A stretch of DNA of 64,000 nt from an uncultured Arenicella sp. (GTDB lineage: Bacteria > Pseudomonadota > Gammaproteobacteria > Arenicellales > Arenicellaceae). Where the stretch lies: positions 1-64,000 of the forward strand of contig CALINO010000048.1 of assembly GCA_938045295.1 (NCBI GenBank), read 5' to 3'. Under the pieces are notes generated by a model that did no database searches, was not told where the DNA came from, and was given only the letters and a program-made list of their open reading frames with translations. Shown here piece by piece: positions 10,017 to 20,402 of the stretch (position 1 is the stretch's first letter; each line of letters opens with the position of its first letter). The translations under genes and the position numbers were made by a program.

Positions 10017-11420
10017 TTAGTTGGAATTGGTGCGCTTGGTACGCTTAGTGCGATTAGTTTTTTTAGGCTTTCCAAACAACTCAGGTTCTTTCTGACTGTC
10101 GTTACTAGAACCAAACAGAGAACGTAAATCAGAACGTAATCGAAGGCCAATGTATTGATCTTCATAATCGAATTCATCACGCGATGAATCACGCTCGATC
10201 TCGCCATAATAAATACTGGCAGTTAACCAATCTTTCCAGAGGTAACTTAGCTCGGCACCCCAGTCAAAGAATTTGTCTTGACGCCCTGACTCAAAATCAT
10301 CATCAATGCCTTTTGCGTATAAGCCAATCGCCCAAAGCGGGCTTAATGCGTGGTCCCAGCCAATTCCAAGTAATTCGCTTTCATAAAAGTCAGCAATTTC
10401 ACCACCGGGCTCTTCAACCGTTCTTGACGCTGAAAGGCTGATCACGGAGAAAGGATTAATTGAGTAATTCAAATTACCGTAATAGATACCACCGTCGAAA
10501 TCAGTTCTGGCTGGATCGTCAAAGTCTTTGTCACTAACACCCACACCGACGGTACCACTTAATGAATTCGCCGGTTTCCAACGTAAGCCAACCAAGTAAT
10601 CCGTCTGTGTGCTGTCAAGAAAGGTGTCGGCACGGTCGTAATCAATGTCGGTTATTTGCGCTCGGCCAAACAATGAAGTTTTGTCAGAAAACTGCCAATT
10701 TAAATCCAAATGAATTGAATCCGACTCTCGGTCTCGGCTGTCTGCAAAATTTGAACCGATGGCCAAGTCATCACTGTCAAAACTGGTTTCATTATGATCA
10801 AAGCCTAATACGGCTTGAAAAATGCCAATCTTACGACCAAATATAAGGTCTGCACCGTAGGAAACATAATCGACTTGCTCAGGGCCAGAGTCAAAACCAT
10901 TGTTGCGAAAACCGGTAAACTCTCGACTGCCTGACACACCTCGTTCTTCAAAAGAACGGCCTAGGCCACCGAACAACTCAAGATCCCAACGGCGAGAAAG
11001 GTCTAAACCCAACTTAGCGTTTAACGCATTTGACTCAGCGTCTTCTTGATCGATGTCTTGATGGAATGTGAAGTTACCTTGGTATGCCGCATAAAACTGA
11101 TGACGCCCAAAGTTGGTACGATACCCCAGCGCTGGGCTTACCGTGAACAACAGATCGCTTTCATCAACATCCGTTCTACGGCGAACATTGTCATGATCTG
11201 AAACCGTGACTTCGATGCTTGGGTAAAAATCATTAAGTAGATTCAGAGGCTGGTTATTGCCTGAATCTCGGTTGATTGACGCATTTTGATAAGACTGGTA
11301 GGTATTTGCTGGCGGCGACAATCCTCGTTCAACCACATTTGCATTACTTAACACTGGCACAAACGCTGCTGTACCGGCAAACCAACCAAATACTAACTTG
11401 CCTTTAGTTTTATTTAACAT
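10017..11420 (-). CDS. EpsL/BBP2-type outer-membrane beta-barrel of the exopolysaccharide locus
   Basis: A 467-residue predicted outer-membrane barrel resembling the exopolysaccharide-operon protein EpsL / BBP2 family (PF10082-like). It has a signal peptide (first ~23 residues, ending VLSNA), then alternating hydrophobic strands rich in aromatic residues, such as FYAAYQGNFTFH and WDLELFGGLG. After the last strands comes a basic tail with a repeated (TKR) pattern. The open frame begins with a TTG at 11432; the ATG at 11420 (MLNKTKG) gives a proper signal peptide and has GGG upstream. Located directly before the OPX gene, it is a candidate outer-membrane exit pore. The function is inferred. Confidence 0.8.
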   Translation of the reverse strand: MLNKTKGKLVFGWFAGTAAFVPVLSNANVVERGLSPPANTYQSYQNASINRDSGNNQPLNLLNDFYPSIEVTVSDHDNVRRRTDVDESDLLFTVSPALGYRTNFGRHQFYAAYQGNFTFHQDIDQEDAESNALNAKLGLDLSRRWDLELFGGLGRSFEERGVSGSREFTGFRNNGFDSGPEQVDYVSYGADLIFGRKIGIFQAVLGFDHNETSFDSDDLAIGSNFADSRDRESDSIHLDLNWQFSDKTSLFGRAQITDIDYDRADTFLDSTQTDYLVGLRWKPANSLSGTVGVGVSDKDFDDPARTDFDGGIYYGNLNYSINPFSVISLSASRTVEEPGGEIADFYESELLGIGWDHALSPLWAIGLYAKGIDDDFESGRQDKFFDWGAELSYLWKDWLTASIYYGEIERDSSRDEFDYEDQYIGLRLRSDLRSLFGSSNDSQKEPELFGKPKKTNRTKRTKRTNSN

Positions 11421-11617
11421 GTCATTACCCAACCGAAGGTAGATATTCTGATTTCATCAGATTTTTAAAATATAATTTTCCGCTACTTCTATCTTGTTTT
11501 AACTGCTTCATAGCGGGTTTCATCAATATTTTTGCCATTGTTCTTTTTATGACTTTAATTCTTAACAACGAATTTTAAGTGTCGACAACTTGAAAGCAAA
11601 AAGTGTTTCAACCGAAA

Positions 11618-13123
11618 TTAACCGGGCTCAAAACAAGGCGGTGACGCACACTCGGTAAAACCACCGTTACCACCGCCCGACCCCGTGCGTATAACACCGT
11701 CGGCGTTTCGGTACAGAGCACCTGGCCCTTTAAAGTAAGGTTTAACTCGACTGCTGTCTAAGTAATAGAATGCAACCGGTATTCTTTCCACACCTAATAC
11801 ATTCAACGCCGCAATTAAGTCAGGTCGATTGATAATAATGCCGTCGCCAACAATATTTTCAAGCGTTAAAGGCGCACCTTCTTCTGGCTTAACGTACTGA
11901 TACTCAGCTTCTGATCTTGGGTCGTCCCAAGCCGCGTACTGCTGACCATCAACGAACTGATTTTTACTAGAGCTTTTATCGCCACCACTCATGACTACCA
12001 TGAGAAACGCCGTATCTGTAACAGCATAATCCTCGGCTTCAGCCAACAGTTTTTGCCATTGCTCTGGCTCAAAGTCTTGCTCTTCTGGGATATTAAATAT
12101 TTCGTACACTTCATCCATAGTCGCGTACATATGATACTCGCCAGTCTGCCATTCAGGCACGGGCGTCACCATCAAATTCTTCTCGGTGTAGGCGCTTTGA
12201 GCACCACGAATAGTAGCGGGGTAACCTAGCTCATCAATCGCTCGTTCATTAATACGGTTAAAAACGAACACCACAGGAAGAACCGCATTAGGGTCATTTA
12301 ATAAGGCCTCTTTAATGCGATCAGTACTATCTACCATCACACTCTTAGTGCCTTCATAAAGCGAAACAAAGATAGGCCTCTTGCCTTGCTGCTGAGTTGA
12401 TTTTGAACGATACCATCGCTTAACCGTACTTTTCTCTTGCAAGGTTTTTAGTTCTGCGGCTGATGCTAAAAAGTGATACTGACCTTCAAACCAATCCGGG
12501 TATGGGCGTAACACCAGCCGGTCATCAAAAAAGTTATCAATCACATCTTGCACTTTATAAGGCTGAGTCTCATCTTCACGCTCTAAGTCTTCCAACTCAT
12601 AACCGGAATATTTAACTTGCTGACCTTCAGTCAAAACTGGCAATAAGCTCACTGCCGATGCTGAAAAATCACTGGAATTGTTTGGCTCGTACTTAACCGC
12701 TGCTTTGAGCACTTCTTCAATGTCCAACCCCATTGAGATAGCGTGCATGAAGACGGTAATTGACGGCGTATCCTTACTTAGGAGTCTAAGCACTTCCAAC
12801 TTGGTTGGCGTGCTGGCCTCATTGTACATAAGCTCACCAAACTCAGTATCTTCATACTCAGGGTCTGATTTACGCCAATCCACAACATGAGAGTTCGAGT
12901 AATTATCAAACTCACTTTCATCAACGTCTCGAACTCGGTAACCGTTCTCATTCACACGATCCCCAGCTTCCGTTGTATTGACAACAACGCTACTGGAAGA
13001 GCCTGACTCTTGAGCCACGGCGTGCAAAACCCCACCAGACACACCTACAGACAGTATTACCGAAAGGCTAAGCCTTACAGCCCGCGATAGCTTTGATAAA
13101 GCATTCTTTTTATATGACGACAT
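11618..13123 (-). CDS. Unrecognised secreted protein with an internally duplicated module
   Basis: A 501-residue protein with an N-terminal signal sequence (hydrophobic ~17-36, then AQES) and an acidic, otherwise soluble body. I do not recognise the family. Two related segments are visible: residues ~202-227 and ~316-341 share L-x-V-x-P-x-P-[DE]-W-x-x-G-[QE]-Y-H-x-x-A. After each comes a similar strand region (DRIKEALLNDPNAVLPVVFVF at ~268-288; PDLIAALNVLGVERIPVAFYY at ~434-454). The C-terminus is Gly-rich with two cysteines (ECASPPC). The start is ATG 13123; the longer frame begins with TTG. It is the first gene of the exopolysaccharide locus. Confidence 0.75.
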   Translation of the reverse strand: MSSYKKNALSKLSRAVRLSLSVILSVGVSGGVLHAVAQESGSSSSVVVNTTEAGDRVNENGYRVRDVDESEFDNYSNSHVVDWRKSDPEYEDTEFGELMYNEASTPTKLEVLRLLSKDTPSITVFMHAISMGLDIEEVLKAAVKYEPNNSSDFSASAVSLLPVLTEGQQVKYSGYELEDLEREDETQPYKVQDVIDNFFDDRLVLRPYPDWFEGQYHFLASAAELKTLQEKSTVKRWYRSKSTQQQGKRPIFVSLYEGTKSVMVDSTDRIKEALLNDPNAVLPVVFVFNRINERAIDELGYPATIRGAQSAYTEKNLMVTPVPEWQTGEYHMYATMDEVYEIFNIPEEQDFEPEQWQKLLAEAEDYAVTDTAFLMVVMSGGDKSSSKNQFVDGQQYAAWDDPRSEAEYQYVKPEEGAPLTLENIVGDGIIINRPDLIAALNVLGVERIPVAFYYLDSSRVKPYFKGPGALYRNADGVIRTGSGGGNGGFTECASPPCFEPG

Positions 13124-13593
13124 AGTATTTAACACCAAAAATCGTAAAAATAAGCCAAACAATCAACGCAAAAAAACGTGAAAGCACTCCGTATCTTTGT
13201 CACGAAAACCACCTAGCTCCAACCCAATCAGTTGCAAGTCATGCAAACTGAAAACTCTCTAGTTGCAATTAAAGTCATGTTTGCTTCTTTCCTTAGCGCT
13301 ACCACTTATTATTTGACTTAATATCAGTAGTATTAATAGCCGCTCATTAAAGAACCCAAGGGCTACTTTCAAACCCGCACCGTTAAAAAGGCTTACTCTT
13401 TTCGAAGGACATCCTTTAAAAAGAGTATTTTCCACATGACAAATTTTGGCAAACTAGAGCAAAAACATGCAATTACATTGATATTAATACATTCGTCGAG
13501 ATTTAGCACTTGAATGCACCATATTTTTCAATTAGTAACAATAAATTTGCATGTTAATTAACAAATTGCCTTTAAAATGTGCGTTTATGTGAA
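13124..13593. other. 470-base intergenic region upstream of the exopolysaccharide locus
   Basis: The region lies between the 3' end of serS and the first exopolysaccharide gene, both on the minus strand, so it should hold the serS terminator and the exopolysaccharide promoter. It is AT-rich and contains the long inverted repeat listed separately. I found no convincing sigma70 or sigma54 element and no credible small gene. Confidence 0.6.
13394..13427. promoter_or_regulatory. 34-base near-perfect inverted repeat
   Basis: TACTCTTTT (13394-13402) pairs with AAAAGAGTA (13419-13427), and the inner AAGGA (13405-13409) pairs with TCCTT (13412-13416), leaving one two-base mismatch and a two-base centre. 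It could be an operator for the exopolysaccharide locus or an RNA hairpin. The stem is AT-rich at its base and lacks a clean T-run after it on the minus strand, so a simple terminator for serS is not certain. Confidence 0.5.
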
Positions 13594-14871
13594 TTATGGC
13601 TCAATGACTTCAAGCCCGCCAAGATAAGGCCTCAGCACTTCAGGCACCACAATAGCACCGTCCGCTTGTTGACCGTTTTCCATAATAGCCAGCAGTGTAC
13701 GCCCCACCGCCAAACCAGAACCGTTCAAGGTGTGCGCGAGTTCGGTTTTTTTGCCGTCACCGCGAAAACGCGTGGCTAAACGACGAGACTGGAATGACTC
13801 AAAATTAGAGCATGATGAAATTTCTCTATAAGCATTCTGGCCCGGCAACCACACTTCTAAATCGTACGTTTTGGCAGCCGAAAAACCCAAATCACCGCCA
13901 CACAAGATCACCTTCCTGTACGGCAATTCCAAACCTTGCAACACCGCTTCAGCGTGCCCGGTTAACTCCTCTAAAGCCGAATACGATTCATCTGGGTGTA
14001 CAATTTGCACGAGCTCTACTTTTTCAAACTGATGCTGACGAATCATGCCTCTGGTGTCACGCCCATAACTGCCGGCTTCGCGACGAAAACATGGGGTGTG
14101 CGCCACCATTTTTAAAGGCAACTGCTCTTGAGACAAAATAACATCACGCACAATATTGGTGACCGGCACTTCCGCGGTTGGTATTAGGTAGTACCCATCC
14201 TCAGATTGCGTAGCAAACAAGTCATGGTCACCAAATTTAGACAACTGCCCTGTCGCCTTCAAACTGTCGGCATTCACCAAATATGGCACATAGGTTTCTT
14301 CGTAGCCGTGCACGTCGGTATGCAAATCCAACATATATTGAATTAACGCGCGATTCATTCGAGCCAACGCACCACGCATTACCACAAACCGTGAACCTGT
14401 AATTTTTGTGGCCAAGTCAAAATCAAGGCCTTTATTCTGCGCACCTAAATCAACGTGATCTTTAACATCAAAGTCAAACGAGGCTGGCTCACCCCATTGC
14501 GACACTTGCACATTATCGCTGTCTGACTTGCCTGCTGGAACCGACTCATGAGGCACGTTTGGCAACACCGAAGTAATGTCGCTCATAGCTTCTTGAACCT
14601 GTTCAAGCTGCGCTTGAGAGGCTTTAAGCTGATCTGCAAACGAAGCAACTTCGGCCATTAAGGCATCAACATCACCACCTTGAGCTTTAACCTTACCAAT
14701 CTCTTTTGATCGAGAGTTACGCAACGCTTGTAGCTCTTCAGACTTAACTTGCAACTCTTTGCGCTCGGCTTCTAATTTTTTATACGCCGCCACATCCAGA
14801 GTATGGCCTTTAATGGTGAGCTTTTGAGCAACAGCTTCAATATCGTTTCTGAGTAAATTAGGGTCTAACAT
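13594..14871 (-). CDS. serS: Seryl-tRNA synthetase
   Basis: A 425-residue class II aminoacyl-tRNA synthetase that charges tRNA-Ser in the cytoplasm. It starts with the conserved [10 protein letters not shown] and has an N-terminal long coiled-coil arm (~35-100) that binds the tRNA variable loop. Motif 2 is visible ([18 protein letters not shown]) followed by HQFEKVE, and motif 3 ([18 protein letters not shown]). Length is standard. The open frame extends to a TTG at 14910, but the ATG at 14871 matches the family start. It forms the usual serS-crcB-lolA-ftsK neighbourhood, here without rarA. Confidence 0.97.
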   Translation of the reverse strand: MLDPNLLRNDIEAVAQKLTIKGHTLDVAAYKKLEAERKELQVKSEELQALRNSRSKEIGKVKAQGGDVDALMAEVASFADQLKASQAQLEQVQEAMSDITSVLPNVPHESVPAGKSDSDNVQVSQWGEPASFDFDVKDHVDLGAQNKGLDFDLATKITGSRFVVMRGALARMNRALIQYMLDLHTDVHGYEETYVPYLVNADSLKATGQLSKFGDHDLFATQSEDGYYLIPTAEVPVTNIVRDVILSQEQLPLKMVAHTPCFRREAGSYGRDTRGMIRQHQFEKVELVQIVHPDESYSALEELTGHAEAVLQGLELPYRKVILCGGDLGFSAAKTYDLEVWLPGQNAYREISSCSNFESFQSRRLATRFRGDGKKTELAHTLNGSGLAVGRTLLAIMENGQQADGAIVVPEVLRPYLGGLEVIEP

Positions 14872-15017
14872 AAGGTTTATTTTGAACACGGATCGAGCCT
14901 GAGACAACAAGCAATCTTGGCCACAGCATCGACATTAAAAGTTTGACGGTATTCTATAGCGCTTTAAACATTGCACAAAGCACTAGCGATGGAAAAGAAT
15001 AAAAATAAAAGACTTCT

Positions 15018-15395
15018 TCAATGCAAGGCGTGCTTGGCAATAAACACACCCAGCGCGCATAACAGTAAGCACGACAACACAGTCATCACCACATACAGGG
15101 CGGCCTTAACAACAAAGCCTTGTTCGAACAGCATAATGACTTCTAAGGAAAACGCCGAAAATGTCGTAAAGCCGCCCAGAAAGCCAGACATGACAATGGC
15201 TTTTACATCATCAGACAGCCCCCAACGTTGCTGCAAGGCGTACGCAAAGTAGCCAATCAAAAAACTGCCAATAATATTGACTGCGAAAGTGGCGTACGGC
15301 AATGCTTGCCAACCGTTCGCAATAAAAAAACGCGACAAGCTAAAACGACCCAACGCACCCAGCCCACCGGCCAACGCCACATACCAATAAAGCAT
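15018..15395 (-). CDS. crcB: Fluoride channel CrcB/FluC
   Basis: A 125-residue, four-helix inner-membrane protein that exports fluoride as a dual-topology dimer. The family motifs are present: GGLGALGRFSLSR near the N-terminus, the NIIGSFLIGY segment with the conserved Asn, and GFLGGFTTFSAFSLE with the Phe/Thr/Ser lining of the pore. Its ATG overlaps the stop codon of lolA (TAATG), so it is translated as part of the ftsK-lolA-crcB run. No fluoride riboswitch is possible immediately upstream because that sequence is lolA coding. Confidence 0.95.
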   Translation of the reverse strand: MLYWYVALAGGLGALGRFSLSRFFIANGWQALPYATFAVNIIGSFLIGYFAYALQQRWGLSDDVKAIVMSGFLGGFTTFSAFSLEVIMLFEQGFVVKAALYVVMTVLSCLLLCALGVFIAKHALH

Positions 15396-16066
15396 TATTC
15401 CACCAACAAGTCGGCGCCTTCCGGCACGGCAAAATCAAATCGACTTGATCGAAAATCAATATTGGTTTTCAACTCACTTAAGGTCAGTTTTGTGGAATTA
15501 CCAAGGCCGTCATACAACAACAATGAATGGATATCTTTGCCAGAAAAGCCAATCATTAACTGTTGGTAGCCCGCATCTTCATCTTTAGGCTTTAACGCCA
15601 CCCAGCTTAAACCGTCGGTCAGGCCGTAATCGGTAATTGAAAAATGAGCATCTAAACTACTCACTTCTTGCACTAACAGTAAGCTAGGCACCTGCCCCAA
15701 AGCGTTGGACAATGAACGGCGACTCACTTGCTCAAGATCAGGGTCATAAAAAAACAAGTGCTGCCCATCCGCCACAATTTTCTGCCCGGGCAAATCAGGC
15801 TCATCAAGGTTGTTGTAGTCCCAACGAAATTTGCCTGGGCGCGACAAATAAAACATGCCGGACGCACTTTCCAAGGTGGAGCCTTGCTCATCTTCCACCC
15901 GCTGAGTGAAGCTGGCCTGCAAGGTCTGCACGTTATCAAAGAACGCGCGCAGCATTTTCTCTGACGCCTGCACGCTGCCTGACACCAAAACCAACCACAA
16001 ACTCAATAACACACTAACACTGCGAAACATCATATTTTTGCCTATTGTACTGCTCATCATATTCAT
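15395..16066 (-). CDS. lolA: Outer-membrane lipoprotein carrier protein LolA
   Basis: A 223-residue periplasmic chaperone that takes lipoproteins from the LolCDE complex to LolB at the outer membrane. It has a signal peptide (hydrophobic stretch ending SGSVQA, about residue 34) followed by the LolA beta-sheet signature: LQASFTQRVEDEQG, SGMFYLSRPGKFRWDY and ADGQHLFFYDPDLEQVS. The ATG at 16066 overlaps the ftsK stop (TAATG); a later Met pair (MMFRS) would give a shorter, more usual signal peptide. It lies directly downstream of ftsK, as in most gammaproteobacteria. Confidence 0.95.
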   Translation of the reverse strand: MNMMSSTIGKNMMFRSVSVLLSLWLVLVSGSVQASEKMLRAFFDNVQTLQASFTQRVEDEQGSTLESASGMFYLSRPGKFRWDYNNLDEPDLPGQKIVADGQHLFFYDPDLEQVSRRSLSNALGQVPSLLLVQEVSSLDAHFSITDYGLTDGLSWVALKPKDEDAGYQQLMIGFSGKDIHSLLLYDGLGNSTKLTLSELKTNIDFRSSRFDFAVPEGADLLVE

Positions 16067-18396
16067 TACATATCGTCGGGCGGAGGTGGCGCCAACACTT
16101 CACGCCGACCGTTGTCTTCAGCGGCCGTGATCACCCCTGCCATTTCCATGGTTTCAATCATGCGAGCGGCGCGGTTATAGCCCACGCGCAACTGCCGCTG
16201 AACCGACGAAATAGACGCCTTACGGGTGCGAGTTACAAACTCAACCGCTTGGTCATACAAAGGGTCATTTTCAGGGTCATCGTTAACGGCATCATCTCTA
16301 AACGCACTGGGTAAGGCGTCATTCACTTCTTTAGGAGCACTTAATATAGACTCATCGTACTCTGGCTGACCGCTGCCTTTCAAAGAATTAACCACTTCGT
16401 GAACTTCTTTATCGTCAACAAAACTGCCGTGCACACGCTCAGGCAAACTGGACCCCGGCGGCACATACAACATGTCACCGTGCCCTAACAACATTTCAGC
16501 GCCCATTTGATCGATCACCGTACGCGAATCAACTTTTGACGACACTTGAAACGCAACACGCGTGGGAATATTGGCTTTCAATAGACCGGTAATCACGTCT
16601 ACCGAGGGGCGTTGAGTTGCTAAGACCAAGTGAACACCCGAGGCACGCCCTTTCTGCGCCAAACGGGTAATCAATTCTTCCACTTTTTTGCCCACGGTCA
16701 TCATCAAGTCTGCGAGTTCGTCAATGATCACTACCAAACAAGGCAGCTCTTGCAACGCTTTGGCCACTTCGCCTTCGCGCACCATGGGGTCTAAAATGGG
16801 CTCACCAGCCTCTTCAGCTTGCTTGATCTTACGGTTATAACCCGCCAAGTTTCTAACGCCCAACTCAGACATTAATTTATAGCGGCGCTCCATTTCCACG
16901 ATACTCCAACGCAACGCGTTAGCCGCCTCGTTCATGTCGGTAACCACCGGGCACATTAAATGCGGAATGCCTTCGTAAACCGACAGCTCCAGCATTTTCG
17001 GGTCAACCATGATCATTCGTACTTGCTGCGCTGTGGCTTTGTACAACAAGCTTAGAATCAATGCGTTAATACACACAGATTTACCGGAGCCCGTGGTACC
17101 GGCAATTAGCACGTGCGGCATTTTCGCCAAGTCAGCAATCACGGTTTTACCACTGATATCTTTACCTAACACCAACGCCAAGGGAGAATTCATGTTCTCA
17201 AACTGACGCGACGACAAGCCTTCAACCAGCCGCACAATCTCGCGCGTTTCATTGGGTATTTCAATGCCGACATACGGCTTGCCGGGAATATTTTCAACCA
17301 CCCGCACACTAACCGTTGATAGTGCGCGCGCCAAATCTTTTGATAAATTGGTAATGGTGGCGGCTTTAATGCCGGGCGCGGGGTCGACTTCAAAGCGGGT
17401 AATTACCGGCCCTTGATGCACACTCACCACTTCAACCGACACGTTAAAGTCGGCTAATTTTTTCACCAACAGTACCGAGAGCGCGTTCAATTCATCGTCG
17501 GAATAACCAAACGCCTGCGGCTCTGGCGCATCCAATAACGACAACGCGGGCAAGGCATCGTTCTGGCTGTGCATTGAGTCAAACATGGAGGTTTGTTTTT
17601 CTCGCTCCATGCGGCCACTGTCTTCCGCTTTTGCCGTTTCAGCTGGAGCAACACGCGGCGTGATTTTAGGCGCCACCTTTACTTTCTCTTTAAGCTCAGT
17701 CACCACTTCTTGGCGCACGATACGTGCTTTTTCACCAATTTCACGGTCTTCTTTTTGCTCTCGGCGTTCCTTTATTTGCTCTATCAGGTCAAATACTTTT
17801 TCACCGATCGAGTCCATTAAACCAAACCAAGACAGCCCAGTAAAAATAGTCACTCCGGTTAAAAACATCGCCAACAACAACAACGTTGAGCCAATTTGAC
17901 CAAACAGGTTCACCAAAGACCCATTCAGCCAGTGCCCCATAATGCCGCCAGCAACAAATGGCTCGTCAGCGGCCCAGTGATTAAAATGCAAGTTTTCAAG
18001 CCCGCAACCGCCCATCACTATCAATAGAAAACCGGCCCCTACTAATACCCGCCTTAAGTAAGAAGATTGAGATTCGCTGTGCCTTTGACGAAAAAATTTA
18101 ATGCCCAACACCAAAATCATAATGGGCACTAGATAAGACACATAACCAAAACCGTGCAGCAGCATGTCTGAGAAGTTAGCGCCAAATTGCCCACCCCAGT
18201 TTTTTACTCCAAGGGCATCGCCGCCGCTGTGTGACCAGCCCGGGTCACTCGAGTGATACGTTAATAGCGATAACAACGCATACAGAGAAAGAAAAGCACT
18301 GAGCACCACAACAATTTCTGCGCCCAACTCTTTTACTCTTGGCGACAACACACTGCCTTCCAATTCTTTTATTTCTTTTTTCTTAGCCTGTGGCAT
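16066..18396 (-). CDS. ftsK: DNA translocase FtsK
   Basis: A 776-residue septal DNA pump that resolves chromosome dimers with XerCD. The N-terminus has four membrane helices (about 28-50, 85-105, 120-135 and 165-190). A short charged linker (~205-280) is much shorter than in E. coli FtsK. The RecA-like motor follows with Walker A AGTTGSGKSVCINAL and Walker B VVIIDELADLM, ending in a winged-helix gamma domain (ASISSVQRQLRVGYNRAAR). The length is typical of the short SpoIIIE-like FtsK of many gammaproteobacteria. It is divergent from trxB. Confidence 0.97.
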   Translation of the reverse strand: MPQAKKKEIKELEGSVLSPRVKELGAEIVVVLSAFLSLYALLSLLTYHSSDPGWSHSGGDALGVKNWGGQFGANFSDMLLHGFGYVSYLVPIMILVLGIKFFRQRHSESQSSYLRRVLVGAGFLLIVMGGCGLENLHFNHWAADEPFVAGGIMGHWLNGSLVNLFGQIGSTLLLLAMFLTGVTIFTGLSWFGLMDSIGEKVFDLIEQIKERREQKEDREIGEKARIVRQEVVTELKEKVKVAPKITPRVAPAETAKAEDSGRMEREKQTSMFDSMHSQNDALPALSLLDAPEPQAFGYSDDELNALSVLLVKKLADFNVSVEVVSVHQGPVITRFEVDPAPGIKAATITNLSKDLARALSTVSVRVVENIPGKPYVGIEIPNETREIVRLVEGLSSRQFENMNSPLALVLGKDISGKTVIADLAKMPHVLIAGTTGSGKSVCINALILSLLYKATAQQVRMIMVDPKMLELSVYEGIPHLMCPVVTDMNEAANALRWSIVEMERRYKLMSELGVRNLAGYNRKIKQAEEAGEPILDPMVREGEVAKALQELPCLVVIIDELADLMMTVGKKVEELITRLAQKGRASGVHLVLATQRPSVDVITGLLKANIPTRVAFQVSSKVDSRTVIDQMGAEMLLGHGDMLYVPPGSSLPERVHGSFVDDKEVHEVVNSLKGSGQPEYDESILSAPKEVNDALPSAFRDDAVNDDPENDPLYDQAVEFVTRTRKASISSVQRQLRVGYNRAARMIETMEMAGVITAAEDNGRREVLAPPPPDDM

Positions 18397-19725
<1,329 letters not shown>

Positions 19726-19780
19726 GGAAAGGTCAAAAGTAAGGTTTAACCAAACGATCACCGTTGCCCAGCACACTCGT

Positions 19781-20299
19781 ATGTCAAAGAACAACAAAGG
19801 AATGTCAGAATTGCTGGGCGCGGGCGTAAAGAAAATCAAACAAGATAAGATAGCGCCTTTTCGTAAGCCCGTGCCGCCCATCCCCAAGCAACGCTTATTG
19901 GATGATGAACGTGTGATGCAAGAGCTGCTGGCCGAATCTGACGAGACGGTTAGCTTTGAGAGCGGCGATGAGCTTAAATTTTTACGCTCTGGCTATTCGA
20001 CACGCTTACTGAAAAAATTGCGCCGCGGCGATTTTGCCATCCAAGATGAGCTTGACCTTCATGGACTCATTGCAAACGAGGCCAAGCAACACACTCATCA
20101 TTTTATAAACGAATGCGCGCGCGACAATGTACGCGCCGTGCGTATTGTGCATGGCAAAGGGCGTCATTCTGCCGGGCGCGAACCGGTACTAAAACGCATG
20201 CTGCTTGGCTGGCTAAAGAAGAATGAACACGTTGTTGCGGTGGTGAGCACCCCAGCCAACGATGGTGGCACTGGCGCGGTGTATGTGCTTATTAACTAA
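19781..20299 (+). CDS. Smr-domain protein (SmrB/YfcN-like)
   Basis: A 172-residue protein with a basic N-terminal half and a C-terminal Smr domain. The domain shows LDLHGL (~89-94), then VRAVRIVHGKGRHSAGREPVLK and a GGTGAVYVLI end, as in bacterial Smr proteins. Members of this family such as SmrB cleave mRNA at collided ribosomes; the DxHG and HGxG motifs thought to be needed for nuclease activity are present here (DLHG, HGKG). It lies downstream of trxB on the same strand and is possibly co-transcribed. Confidence 0.88.
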   Translation: MSKNNKGMSELLGAGVKKIKQDKIAPFRKPVPPIPKQRLLDDERVMQELLAESDETVSFESGDELKFLRSGYSTRLLKKLRRGDFAIQDELDLHGLIANEAKQHTHHFINECARDNVRAVRIVHGKGRHSAGREPVLKRMLLGWLKKNEHVVAVVSTPANDGGTGAVYVLIN

Positions 20300-20402
20300 A
20301 TTCACTCAACAACAAAAAATTAACCCTTCGTTAATCTTCAAGCGGTTAAACTTGAACTGTATTTAAACTTTCATTCTGGCAACACTCGCTGTTGCAATAA
20401 AC

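Noticed and set aside
15018-15395. Fluoride riboswitch for crcB
   Set aside because: The sequence immediately upstream is the lolA coding region, and no fluoride riboswitch-like fold is visible there.
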